Below are positions 24,689 to 43,019 of a stretch of DNA of 64,000 nucleotides, piece after piece. The first letter of the stretch is position 1. Every line of letters starts with the position of its first letter. A model generated the notes under the pieces. The model had not been told where the DNA came from and did not search any database. It worked only from the letters and a program-made list of their open reading frames with translations. The stretch spans positions 2,666,001 through 2,730,000 of the forward strand of contig BDSL01000001.1 in assembly GCA_003116995.1 (NCBI GenBank), read 5' to 3'. Both the position numbers and the translations under genes were made by a program. Source of the DNA: Yamagishiella unicocca. Its lineage: Eukaryota; Chlorophyta; Chlorophyceae; Chlamydomonadales; Volvocaceae.

Positions 24689-25510
24689 GTCAGGACTTCA
24701 ATTTTCTGCTGCCGCCTTGCGGCCGCCCAGGAGGGCTCGGCCGTCCATGCGTGAGGCGCGTGATTTTTGTACCAGTCATAGAATGACTGCCACGATTAGG
24801 AACTTACACGACCATATTCAAGGTTTCTAAACCAAGAAGATTGCCCGGGCTATCGGCTGTAGAGCAAGGCTAGGGTGTGAAGGTCCGGTTCTCAGATGTA
24901 CTCAGCTCGGCGTTAGCTTAAGGGTGCACTAGATATGTAGCTATTTTTAGTACATCCACTGCGTCCACGTCCCGGGATGGTGGTTGCCAGCGAACGACCA
25001 GTACGACGAGCGTCGAACCGCAAGCGCTTGACGAGGCGGCTGATCCACACTGTACGAAAAGCGGCCTGCCGGCGATATCAGTTCTGGACGGAATATCTGC
25101 TAGGATAGACGTGTCCCCGCTTGCAGAAACGCGACGAACGCGTTGTGACGTCAGCCAGGAATGTCAATCCATCTTGGTTGTCGAGTTTTCCCTCACCGTG
25201 GGACCAGAGAGCCTCGGAGTGCATACCCTGAACGGAGCACAGCTGTTCCAAGCGACCGCATGCAATGCAATCAATGATTACCCCACGTGGTGCATGAAAG
25301 GTTTCCCGGTTACGACAAGCTGTAATGCGACGGGTCATTGGGGGATTGAAACCTGTCGGCTTTTTCAGCGATTTTTGTGCCGATGCACTTCCCAAATGGA
25401 CTTGGCGGGAAATTGTAGTAGCCTGTCGCCGGTGCATCAGCTGGCACCAGAACGACGATTATGATCGTCTAAGAATTATTTGGGTGGCTGTTCTGGATCC
25501 ACTTTCCTAA
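24689..25510. other. Region between kinase A start and katanin 3' end
   Basis: This must contain the 5' leader and promoter of kinase gene A, near 24689-25000, which is A/T-richer than the exons. Open frames on both strands at 25078-25460 overlap each other, have no splice partners and show no known motif, so I call no gene. Confidence 0.5.
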
Positions 25511-25515
25511 TTACA
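25511..25515 (-). terminator. Poly(A) signal (minus strand) of katanin p80
   Basis: TTACA on the plus strand (TGTAA on the minus strand) lies 379 nt beyond the stop codon at 25894, a normal 3' UTR length for this genome type. Confidence 0.5.
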
Positions 25516-25893
25516 GGTAGTCCATGTCACACAGTGGCTTTTGGCGGTTGGACAGGCATGCGCCCGCATCGCAGGGGCCTAAGTCGGGTACCGTGCCAAA
25601 CAGTCACGGTGCCATTTCAGGTACACGTTCCGAATCGTCATGCAGCTGCGCCTCCCATGATGTATGGCCATGGCCGTTATCCCACTATTTGCGCGGAACG
25701 CCAGATCCTCCACCAGGGTCCACCAGCCCGCAAGAGGCCGTTCGCTAAAGACACGACACTGGACACGAAGTGCCCGTTTGGCCGTTTCACATGAGTATTT
25801 CTTACGTCCCTTCAGCATGTACCGTTCACGAAAATTGGCACCGCTCCGAAACCGCGCCCTGCCACCTGTCCTCCTGCCAGCCGCCATTTGGGC

Positions 25894-28800
25894 TTAAAGC
25901 TGGGAGAGTTGCGAGGACAGCTCCTGCGCGCGCGCACCCAGAGCCTCGCTCTGCTTCGCCAGCTTGTTGAGTCGGGGCACCAGGTTCTGGAGCGACAGCT
26001 TGGCCTTGTTGGCTCGCTCGCGCCGCTCCTCGAAGCTCAGGTCGATACCCACGCCGCGTGCTGCCGGCGCGCACAGCTCCTTGATGATGGGTCCGAAGAA
26101 GCGCACATGCAACGAAACTACATCCAGGCCTATTTGCACCTGCCGGTCTGACGACAGGGACAAGACCACGTCCACCACCGACACCACCTGCGAAGCAAAA
26201 CGCGAAAGCGAACCCAGCATTGAGACCGGTCATCAGGTTACGTGACGTGTCTACATTTCCACGTATGCGTGTTTGCCTAATGCACCGTTAAGCTGCGAGG
26301 ACTCCACGGCATGTGTGCAGTCCTCGCAGCTTAACGGTGCAACGTGACGCATAGGGATCGCGCAACGGGATGCCGCCTGGTTGCGAGCCTGGCTGCTTGT
26401 TGTCCGGTTTCGGAGCTCCAGACCCGGGCGCCGTTGGTGCGGGAGCTACGATAAACAAGCCCAGCGAGCCAGTCACACGACCAACATGAAGTATTACGCC
26501 CTTGGGTACACTTCCAACGGTCACAGGGTGGTGCCTGGGGTGGTCGCCATCGCAGGTCCGCAGCGCCCGCCCCTGTTCCTTTCCGGCCAGTGCACGGCAG
26601 TGACCCACCTCGCTGACCAGGTCCAGGTTGAACGCGTCGCGCCGCTCGTACATCGCCGCCAGCAGGTCCGCAAACGCCGCGTTTTCGTCGCAGCGGCGCG
26701 CGCAGCTGATGGCACCCCGCCAGTCGCATTTGGCCACAAAGTTGCGGATGAGCGACAGCGCGTGGGCGCGCTTCTTCATGGCCGAACTAAACATCCCGTG
26801 CCGGCTCTGCAGCGCCACGGCCGCTTCCAAGTCCGACGGCACGACGTTCGCGTACTGCGCTCCGCCACCTCCATTGCCGCCAGCGTCGTAGCCGCCGCCC
26901 CCCCGACGATCCAACCCCGACGGCCCCACCGCGGGGCCGCCTTGCCCAGGACCTCCCTGCCATGGGTACCGCTGGTCGCCGCCGCCGTGCGGGTCCGGAG
27001 GTGACTCCATGCGTTGCGGATGTGATTGCCGGGGGTAGGCAGGGACGTCCACCGGCTGATCCCGGGGCTGGCGCTCGTTGTAGCCGCCCCGTTGCCGGGG
27101 CTGCTGCTGCTGCGCTCGGGACGCGTCGCCGCCTGGCGCGCGACTTGGCTCCGGAATTGAATCAATCTGCCCCCGCATCAAGCTGTCCCCAACACCACAG
27201 CCAACCGATACCATCGAAGGACGCGCCCCGGCGCCCTGGCCAGATGCCGCGCGCGCAACAACCCCATGGTCCGACGCCGCGCTGTCACCCGGTGCTCCAA
27301 AGTCCTGGCTGGCCACCGACGCGGCGCCCCCGTAGCGGTTGCTGCCTGAAGACGCCGCCCCAGTCGGCGCGTACAGAGCCACGGGCGGCAGCATGCCAGC
27401 CGCCGGCTGCGACCCAGCCGACGGCCCCGACGGCGGCAACCGGCCTGCGCTGCCCGAGCCGCCCGCCCGGTCCGAAGACCGGCCCACGCTCACCGACTGC
27501 CCCGCGCCGCCACCGCTGGGTGCCTTTCCAGCGCCGTTGGGGTAGCCGCCCCCGCCCGAGTATGCCGGTGCGTCGCCCCCGCCCCCACCAGCACTGCCGC
27601 CGCCGCCGCGGTCGTTCAGGTTGGCGCGGCGCATGGCCGCCTCCGGCGGTAGCTGCGCTGCCGCGGCGACTGCCGCCAGGTTGCTCCTGGACGCGCCCAC
27701 GCCGGTGTATGGGATGCCGTCCACGCTGGAGGCCTGCTCCCGCGCCATGAAGTCGGGGTCCTCGCTGAACGGCCGTACGTTGCGCAGCGTGACGTAGAAG
27801 AGGCCCACCATGGTGGAGTTGAAGGAGCAGCCGATGAGGCGCTGCGAGCCGCGGTGCGTGTTGACAGTGAGGTCGGACACCCGGTACCAGGGCACGTCCA
27901 CGTAGTCGCGCTGCTCCGGGGGCTCCACGGACCAAACCTTGCAGCCATCCTGGAGGCGCACGGCAATCGCGGCACGCCGGGGGTGAGAGGGTCGTGAAGC
28001 CTCAGGCCTTGCGGCCCTCGCCATCAGCCGTCCCGTGCTGGGCATGAGTGCCAGCAGGCCTCGCGCTTGAGCCGCCACATGGTGTTGGTGTTCCTTTCTA
28101 TTGCCGCACGCGTGCTGCGCGGGACGTAACGCGCGGCAACTGCGGGCAACAAGGCACAGCTGCACTGGCCATTACACCCAGTCGCTGTGTCGTGCCTGAG
28201 GCCAGCCTCGAGGTTTGTTTGTGCGTTCTACTGTAACCACCAACTTTTTCCTGTGTCAGACATCTCCTCCTAACTCCTTCGCCGGCCCCGCCCCACCAAG
28301 GTTTCCTAGCTGCCCCACCGATTGCCATTCGCCTCCGCACGCACCTGCACTGCGCTGAAGATGTACCTGCCGTCCGTGTGAAACGCAATGTTCCGCACCG
28401 GGGTGGCCTCCGGCGCCGTCTGGTCAATGTTGGTGAAGGTCTCCAGGTCCCAGAAGCGAACCACCTTGTCGCGGGCGGACGTAGCCAGCAGGTACTCCGT
28501 GGGAGAGAACTCGAGGCCCGTGATTTCGTACTTGGTTGGCGGGCACAGGTCGGTCACTAGTCGACCCCCGCGCACGTCCCAAATCTAGCAGCCAAACCAA
28601 GGATTAGGGTTCCCGCGCGGAGCAGCCATGGCGAAGCGCAAATGCGTGGAGGGCCCGGCGGAAAGGAAAGAGGGTGTTTGGTCAAGGGCGATGTGGGTCG
28701 CGGAAAAAACGGTTTATACTGCAGCACGGTGACCCAGGAGCAAATATAGCAGGCTGCCGGCAATAGATGTTCCCCGCCGTGGCTTGCGAAGCCATGCTGA

Positions 28801-29945
28801 GCGGAGTGGAGTACAGTAGAGAGCTATGCGCCCCTACGGACACCTGGTTGCCCCGGCAGCGTCCCGTGCCCAACGCGTTCCTCGCTCTGCCAACGAGGCG
28901 ATGCCTGTGCGTACTTGCCCATACGTATTGTCCCGACCAGTCTGCACGGGCGTGAAGCGCGCACCTTGACGGAGCCATCACTCGACGCCGAGGCAACCCA
29001 GTGGCCATCAGGGCTATAGCGCACGTGCGTCACTCCGGCGTTGTGGCCCTTGAACGTCATGATCGCCTCCTTGTCGCGCAGGTTCCAGAGCTTCACGTTG
29101 GTGTCCATTGAGCCAGAGATGATGGTCGAATCGTACGGATGCCACGCCAGGCACATGACGTTGCTTTTATGGCCGGACAGGCTCTTGGTGACTGCACCAT
29201 CGCAATGTGTGCACAGCGAGGGCGAGAGCTGGGTTTGGCGGGTGCATGCGGCACGAGGCACGGCGTTCGCAATGGTTGTGGCCATGGGTTTCCGAATGAT
29301 GCTTGTTCGGCGGAATACGGTAGGGAAAGAAAGTGTCGGCCGCGAAAGGGGCGTTTCGCCACTTTTTGTAGGCCATGTACGGGTTGGGTTTGGACCATAT
29401 TGTAACATCATTGTTTCGTGTGTTGATGCACTGGCCCCTGGCTGCAGCACAACTTAGGTGGTCGCACAAATACACACGCATACCCACCTCGCCCGGACTG
29501 CAGCTCGAACACTTTGATGCTGCCGTTGGAGCCACCAGCTGCCACCACCATTTCATCATTGTCGAACGACACGCTTTCAACGGAAGACTGGTGACCAGTG
29601 AGACTCTGCGTGTCAAGCACCGCCGGGCATGACATCGTATCGAAGCAAAGTGTCGCGACCAAAGGAATGGGCCCAAACACCCCACTACTTACGAAGCTTG
29701 CGGTCGTTTTACCGATGGCCCAGACGTTAACCTTCTTGTCATCGCCACCGGTCACCAGTACGCCGGCTGTCTTGCGCCCAATTCGCACACATCTCACGTC
29801 TCCAGCGTGGGCAGCGAATTCAACTGCATGTGACAGATTATTGAATATGTATAAAATACGTTCTGCGGGGAAGAGCAGGCTGGACGTTTGGTTTGAGCAT
29901 AAACGCACCAAGCTTCAGGTATCGCGAGTTATTCATTCCGGACAT
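25894..29945 (-). CDS. PF15: Katanin p80 WD40-repeat regulatory subunit
   Basis: Seven exons with agreeing phase: 29945-29909, 29823-29693, 29605-29488, 29191-28965, 28584-28345, 27949-26609, 26187-25894; 795 residues. The N-terminal ~310 residues are a WD40 propeller (VNVWAIG, GHKSNVMCLAWHP, KLWNLRDKEAIMTFKGH). A Gly/Pro/Ser-rich linker follows. The C-terminal con80 domain (VALQSRHGMFSSAMKKR; then VQIGLDVVSLHVRFFGP) binds the p60 AAA ATPase. Katanin severs microtubules at the centrosome/basal body and cilium; in Chlamydomonas the p80 gene is PF15, needed for the axonemal central pair. The 37-nt first exon (MSGMNNSRYLKL) was chosen because its phase and sequence fit the family's start. All repeats appear intact. 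Only 272 bp separate its start from the divergent lysyl-tRNA synthetase. Confidence 0.92.
26281..26341. repeat. Perfect 23-bp inverted repeat in katanin intron 6
   Basis: The arms 26281-26303 and 26319-26341 are exact reverse complements (TGCACCGTTAAGCTGCGAGG and on), separated by a 15-nt loop. The hairpin lies inside the intron 26188-26608. Confidence 0.95.
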
Positions 29946-30217
29946 TATTCCAGAGACCTTTTCTATGTTAAGTGCATTTGGTCACTAAGAAATCGAGGGC
30001 AGCGGGTCGGAGGGGGTAGGGTGTTCTGAGGGCCACCTCACAGATCTACATAACTTTGCGTGCTACTGATAAGCTTTATCATTGTCTGCATCCATAATAC
30101 GCTTAGCTGTGATTTTGCCCTTCAAGAACGTGCCTAACAAAACCCCGGGTGCCGTACTCACATGAAGTGCTTTCATAGAAGAATGCAATGTCATGTCACA
30201 CATGCTATAAGTAACGC
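29946..30217. promoter_or_regulatory. Bidirectional promoter between katanin p80 and lysyl-tRNA synthetase
   Basis: These 272 bp separate two start codons in divergent orientation, so the segment must hold both transcription starts. It is A/T-rich relative to the exons and has no obvious TATA box. The role is inferred from layout. Confidence 0.5.
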
Positions 30218-37283
<7,066 letters not shown>

Positions 37284-37307
37284 ACGGGGACAGGTGTTGG
37301 TGACGTT

Positions 37308-37312
37308 TGTAA
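37308..37312 (+). terminator. Possible poly(A) signal TGTAA of lysyl-tRNA synthetase
   Basis: TGTAA lies only 25 nt after the stop codon. A second copy at about 37605 would give a more usual 3' UTR of 320 nt and may be the one used. Confidence 0.35.
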
Positions 37313-37869
37313 GGCCGTGGATGGAATTCCGGGTGAACGCAGAATTACGGGTGAAGGCGGCTTATGGGTACGCAGGGGGAGCGGGACAGAACATTTACCT
37401 ATATTACGTGATGCGTGTGCGTGGTGAGCTGACAAGGGTGCTATGATGCGTACATGTCAATGGGCTGCCATGATGGTGTCAATGGCTGCTCAGAGCAACA
37501 GGAGAGGGCGAGCAGCAAGCAGGATTGCAACCTGGAGGTGGCATGTAGTTTCTTCCAGTTGCAGAAGCAGATGAGCAGGTTTTGCCTTTGCATGGGGCGT
37601 CCTGTAATTGGATTGCCACCAAATGCCGGCCATGTGACATGTGACATGCCATGTATTATAACAACGTCCCTGGAACCCCACAAGGCCCTGAACTCAGCCG
37701 CCAGCAGCAATTGCACGGAATCAGCCCCTCCCGACGTAGCACCCACATGCAAATTGTAGAAAACACCCAGTGGCTACCATCTCTGTCACCATACGTACCA
37801 CCCACCATTTCCTGCTAGCAGTCATGCCGCCATATGCACACGATAGCTGCCATGTGTTATTCAATGTTG

Positions 37870-38755
37870 GCTAGCTGGTTGAGTTGCTTGGGGTGGGTGG
37901 GCTAGTTGGTTTTGCTGGATCTGATAGCTGGGCTGGTTGGGCCAGGTTGGGCGGGTTGCGTGGGTTGAGCGGGGTGGGCTGGTTGGGCCGGTCAGGCTGA
38001 ACAGGCTGGGTTGGCTGGTTGGTATGGTTGGGCTGGTTGATCAAGTTGGGCTGGTTTGGCCGGTCGGGCTGGTTGGGCTGGTTGGGCTAGTTGGGCTGGT
38101 TGGGCCAGTTTGGCCGGCTTGGCCAGTCGGGCTGGCTGGAATAGTTGGCTGGTTGGGCCGGTTTTGCGGGTTTTGCGGGTTGGGCTGGTTGGGCTAGTTG
38201 GGCTGGTTGGGCTGGTTGGGCCCGTCGGGCTAGTTGGGCTAGTTGGGCTGGTTGGGCTAGTCGGGCTGCTTGGGCTGGCTGGGCTGGTTGGGCTGGTTCG
38301 CTGGTTGGGCTAGTTAGGCTACTTGGCTGGTTGGGCTGGTTTGGCCGGTCAGGCTGGTTGGGCTAGTTGGGCTGGTTTGGCCGGTCGGGCTGGTTGGGTT
38401 GGTTGGGCCGGTTTTGCGGGTTGGGCTAGTTGGGCTGGTTGGGCCGGTCAGGCTGGTTGGGCTAGTTGGGCCCGTCGGGCTAGTTGGGCTGGTTGGGCTA
38501 GTCGGGCTGGTTGGGCTAGTCGGGCTGGTTCGCTGGTTGGGCTAGTTAGGCTACTTGGCTGGTTGGGCTGGTTTGGCCGGTCAGGCTGGGTGGGCTAGTT
38601 GGTCTGGTTGGTCTGGTTGTGCTGATTGTGCTGATTGTGCTGGTTGCGCTGGTCGGGTCAGTTTAGCTGGTTTGGCCAGTCGGGCTGGTTGGGCGGGTGG
38701 GCTGGCTGGGCTATTCGGGCCATTGGGCCTGTCTGGCTGGTTGGCTGAATTGTCA
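37870..38755. repeat. Minisatellite of 9-bp TTGGGCTGG units
   Basis: About 880 bp of TTGGGCTGG/TTGGGCTAG with variants such as TTTGGCCGG and TCAGGCTGG. Larger segments within it recur (for example around 38290-38370 and 38520-38600). The frames read as Trp-Ala-Gly or Leu-Val-Gly repeats on the plus strand and are not genes. Confidence 0.95.
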
Positions 38756-38759
38756 TGCC

Positions 38760-39262
38760 CCAGCACCGGCATGGTCGATTCGGGGGCATTAGTTGTGGTT
38801 TCGGCGCTTCTCCAGAGGCGCGAACCTGAGCGCGACAGTTGGAGTGAAATATTTTGCATGTGCATTTGTCGTGACGCAGTGCGTGATTGACACAGTGTAG
38901 TCACTTAGCTATAGTCACCGTTCTAAGCGCGTCGACGTGCAGTGTCTAAGCGGGCCTGCATATGAGGATCACGGTTGCCAGGACCATGTCACGACACATT
39001 GTTAGGTACAGTGCGTTGATACTGAGTAACGGACTTCGTCTTAAATCGTCTGATAGCTTTCGGCGTTGGTCAGTAGCTGGCCAGTAGCTGGCTCACTATC
39101 GGAGCCGAAGGGATAGGGGGCGGATAGGGGGCGCACATCGGGCCCACGTAGCCTATGCCACCTTAGTATGGCGGGACGCCACTCCTGGGATTCCCTGCCG
39201 TGCTCAATGTATCCTCTCGCACGAGGTGCCCAAGCGCCCCCTAAAGTGTGTGGCTAGCTAGT
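38760..39262. other. Spacer between minisatellite and retroelement
   Basis: No gene or repeat with clear structure is seen. It contains small CCAGTAGCTGG and GGATAGGGGGCG duplications near 39070-39130. Confidence 0.5.
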
Positions 39263-42200
39263 TCGGTGGAACATACCGGTCCGTACGGTGGAACAGACTG
39301 GCCCCCGTGGTTGTTGTAACGGTTACAGTAGGTTCCAGACCAAGAGGTAGAACCATCGGGCGCATCGCCTGACACTGAACAAGACGGAGGAAACAAAAAA
39401 CCGACCTGCACCGGAACAAAGGCAAACCACCAGAACACCAAATCGACAGGCCGTAGGCACACAGAGCAGCAGCCAACACCCCAGGGGGAATTTGCACTAG
39501 AGGCTCCCCTATCAGGGACTGGCCACCAACCAACCTAACAGCCCAGCACCCGACGAACCAGTGAAGCGCCGCAACGATGCAGACATCGGAACCAGCCACC
39601 TCTCATCCCATAAGGCACGGACCCCTAACAGGGCTCAACACGCCTATAGAGCCAGAAAGTATGAAGCACGGGAAACCCCGCTCCCCAAGACAACCCGGGC
39701 CGATCACGAATCCACCAGTACCTCAGCCGGTCCCCCGCACACAAGGCGACTGGCTCAGCTCAGCATTTATAAAACAAGGCGACTGGCGACAACCCGCAAG
39801 AACGGATGCCGAGGCCCCACTGCATCCCAGCCGTTCTGGGGAAGCCCCAGTGCAGCAAAGCCCCTCAGAAGGGCCCAAAACTCCACCATCCCACGGCGAA
39901 CAGCACGATCCAGAAGACCACTACCCGGAGTAAGAGGGGGACCACCAGCCCCCGCCCTTTTCAAGGCCGCGGCCATAAACCGGCGCCCCACCTCCATGGC
40001 AGTAATAGCCGCCAGGACTACTACATCCCAGACGCAGGACTGTACCCCGGTAGGTGCTTGCACCAACCAAACTTGCGCCCGTGTCACCCCTGCACCGAGC
40101 TGGGTCTCGAGTTGGGCAATCACTGCTTGAGCCACCGGGCAGAACCAAAAGTGGTGTAGGCGGGGGGTACCCGCCCCTGGAGACTCTCCAGCCGGCGCAC
40201 CGCACCCACAGGGGGCTGCTGCTGCCGTCCGCATATGAGAATTCCCGAGGAGGGGGATCCCATCCACAGCCAACCGCCACCACCCCTCCTTATAGGCCGG
40301 CTCCCACTTCATGCCAGACCAGAGCCGCCGGAACACTTGCTGCAGGGCATTCAGGGCCGCTGGCAGGACAGGCCCGGTACCCCCAAGCGCTTCGCGCACA
40401 AATTTCTCATGCGCGGCGCGCCGGGCGTCCGCGAACTCGACCAGTTGCACAGCCGTCCCAACCCGAACAGTCATATCCCGCAGCGCCAGCGGCTCCCCCC
40501 CGCCCAACCGCCACCCCAACCGTGCAGTGAGCATGGACCCCACTTCCTCTATCCCCGGTAGAACGTGGGGTATACCCTGGGAGGAAACCGGCATCACCAG
40601 CGCCGCTGCTTGCTTCCACGGGGTTGGCACCTCGGCTAGCAACGCTTCCAGCGCCCCCATACATTCCCGCCACCGATCGAGCCCCAGAAACGTCTTCGCT
40701 GCTCTTGACCGCGGATCTAAGACTCGGACGACGAGCCCCCGCCATCCCGCTGGCCATGACGTCTGCACCGCCGCCTCGGACGCAACTAAGAAGTCCCGAA
40801 GTGCATCACGAGCCGTCAGAACATCGCCCAACGTCTTAATGGTCCAGCACCCCACCAGTTCTGGGTGTAAGTATTCCAAGCCCGGCCTCCTGCCGACCAC
40901 CATCTGCCCAGACTGGCAGGCTGGGAGGAGCGGGTTGCCCCAAATCGGCACGTGTACACACCACGGGCCTGGCACCAGCGGCTCGCTAACGATGTCTTGT
41001 ACCGGGGGCAAGGCCGCGAGCGCCGTGATTGCCCGTCGGATATCAGCCGGCATCTCGTCCGCTCCCATCCACGGACCCCTGCCTTGTGCTGTAAGCAGAT
41101 TCAGAGGTCCAAACGCCGGATGCACCCCCCTCAGGTAAATGCTAAGGCAGCTGACCCATGGAGGCCGGCGCTCCCGGGGGCCCGCCATTGCCAGTACAAA
41201 ACGCAGGGCCCAACCAGCCCAGCGCGCCCGTACGTGCTCCTTGAGGGCAATGGCCCCAAAGCCCCCGAGGGATGGGTGCCCGACCAGCAGCTGCTGTGGG
41301 ACACCTGTTGCTCGGCGCTCCCTAGCATCTGGGACTAAATCCCGGTCAATGAGCTTCGCCGCCACCCGCTCTAACCCTTCCACTATGGTGTCTGGGGGTA
41401 GGCCCCCATGCTCCATGTGCCAGGTGACACGGTGCATCCCATATGCTGCGGCTGCTGTCGCCCTGCCAAACGTGGACAGGCGTAGCCTTGCAATCCGCGA
41501 GAACCTACTTAATACCTTGTCCCTTTGTGACTCCCAGTCCAACATTGGGGACCCCCCTACGTCAGTAAACGGCAGATTCAGCGCCGTGGCCGATGCTACG
41601 ACCTTCAACCCACCCATGTCATGCGGGCTAGGTCCCTCGACGCCAATTGGCAGTAGCTAAACCTTATCCAGGTTCAGCTGTTGCCCAGAGGCTTCAGCGT
41701 ACACCTCCATGGACGCCAGAAAAGCCGGCACTTCCGCTGGCCCCTCCAACAGCACCTGAGTGTCGTCGGCAAACCGCACCGCGGTGGTTATGTTGCCCGC
41801 CCCTACCGCAAGCCGGATGCCAACCCCCCGTTGCTGTAACCAGCAAAGAAGGGCTTGGGCTACAAACAAATACAACAGAGGTGCTAGCGGGCAGCCTTGC
41901 CGTACCCCCGCCTCTATAGGTACCAGGCGGGACTTGTGCCCGTTGACCACCGCCAACGACCTGGTGTCGGTTAGCAAGATCCGTGTCCAGGACATCAAAC
42001 CCGCACCCGCCCCCATCGCCGCCATCGCCTCATACAGGAAGCATCTGTCCACAGAATCGTATGCTTTAGCAATGTCCAGGAAAGCCAGCACGCACGACCG
42101 ACCTTGTTGTGCCATGAGATGGGGAATCTGCCGCAGGAGCAGTTCATTGGCCCCAATAAGGCGCTTTGGCAAGAAAGCCGATTGTTCGAGCGAGATAACA

Positions 42201-42480
42201 CCTCCCAACACCGGTCCCAGCCGGGAGGCCAACACCTTAGTCAGCACCCTATAATCTGTACACAGCAGGGTAATAGGCCGATAGCTGCCCTGAGCCGTAA
42301 GCGCTCCCCGGTTCTTGTACAGGATTGTGATCACGCCATCCAAGAACCCGGGGGGCACCTGGCCTGACTGACCCACTGCCGTGAAGACATCGGCCAACAC
42401 CGGTGCTATCTGCGTGGTGGAACAGACCGGTCCCCGTGGTGGAACAGACCGGTCCCTAGGGTGGAACAGAACACTTTGTT
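39263..42480 (-). mobile_element. 5'-truncated non-LTR retrotransposon (LINE, L1-like RT)
   Basis: The element lies on the minus strand. Reverse-transcriptase homology starts abruptly near 42415 (APVLADVFTAVG), so the endonuclease and 5' part are missing. Both ends touch copies of a GGTGGAACAGACCGG motif: 39266-39310 on the left, 42416-42480 on the right. The left 500 bp is the presumed 3' UTR. No terminal poly(A) tail was recognised. Confidence 0.75.
39767..42420 (-). pseudogene. LINE reverse transcriptase with an in-frame stop
   Basis: RT motifs are readable in order: SYRPITLLCTDYRVL, AFLDIAKAYDSVDR (catalytic Asp), GVRQGCPLAPLLY, VRFADDTQVLL (the two catalytic Asp). The frame stops at TAG 41657-41659 right after LNLDKV, then continues in the same frame as LLPIGVEGPS for over 600 codons, ending at 39767. 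The second part has the usual thumb and C-terminal region and a Cys/His knuckle (CGCGAP ... HHFWFCPVA). One nonsense change therefore splits an otherwise open polyprotein. The frame upstream of 42420 is repeat-derived and not RT. Without its 5' half and with this stop, the copy is inactive, though it appears young. Confidence 0.85.
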
Positions 42481-42560
42481 CGGGCGGACAAAGTGCTTTG
42501 TTTGGCGGAACAGAGCAATATGTTCGATGGAATGGAACAGATCGTTTGACGGAACAGGCT
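42416..42560. repeat. GGAACAGAC(C)GG motif array next to the LINE
   Basis: GTGGTGGAACAGACCGGTCC occurs twice, followed by degenerate GGAACAG-containing units up to about 42560. Related units flank the other side of the LINE at 39266-39310. Confidence 0.7.
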
Positions 42561-42789
42561 AGATAGTTATGTGGAAACAAAGCAGTTCGTTTGTAAAACA
42601 GACAGGGTTTCATTGTTTTTTTTGTTCGTTTGCAAAACAGTGTCAGAACAGTGACAAAACAGTCAGGGGCCGTTCCCCGAGTGTAGCAGCTGCGCCGCGA
42701 GCCGCACCGCCCAAACCACTGGCATCCAAACTCCTCCCTGCCGCTGCCGCCCTTCCTCCACCCCCTCCCGCCGGCACCGCTCCCCATAT

Positions 42790-42915
42790 GCACCTCCCCT
42801 CCCCCCGCCGCTCCCCCCCCCACCTCGCATCTCTAAACGGATGTCCCAAACGGGTTTTTCGTCATACACGGGTTTTCCTTGCACCTCCCCTCCCCCCGCC
42901 GCTCCCCCCCCACCT
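42790..42915. repeat. C-rich direct repeat around dispersed element copy 3
   Basis: A 35-bp segment starting GCACCTCCCCTCCCCCCGCC occurs at 42790 and again at 42881. Between them (42826-42880) lies copy 3 of the dispersed element (ATGTCCCAAACGGG ... ATACACGGGTTTTCC). The 91-bp spacing suggests a partial tandem duplication of the element with its C-rich tail. Confidence 0.7.
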
Positions 42916-43019
42916 TGAGAGCCGCCACATTAGACAGCGGGATGTCCAGGACAGGTCCAGTGCCTTCTGGTGCGTGGAGGAATTGTCGCCGAGACGGACG
43001 TACTTGTGGTTGACGTAGA
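42916..43019 (-). pseudogene. Exon-like remnant with a frame shift
   Basis: Not recognised. The minus strand reads as TFLFYVNHKYVRLGD with strongly C-ended codons, and a shifted frame then gives GPVLDIPLSNVAALK followed by a GTGGGG donor. Both halves look coding but they are out of frame with each other. This suggests a broken exon copy or an unseen splice. No other exon of such a gene is visible nearby. Confidence 0.3.

Noticed and set aside
25078..25464. Overlapping frames of 117-119 codons on both strands
   Set aside because: They overlap head to head, lack codon bias and motifs, and fall in an intergenic region.
37937..38890. Trp-Ala-Gly and Leu-Val-Gly repeat frames
   Set aside because: They are translations of a 9-bp minisatellite that stays open in all plus frames.
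42430..42823. N-terminal extension of the LINE reverse-transcriptase frame
   Set aside because: This part translates GGAACAG-type repeats and C-rich tract; RT similarity starts only near 42415.
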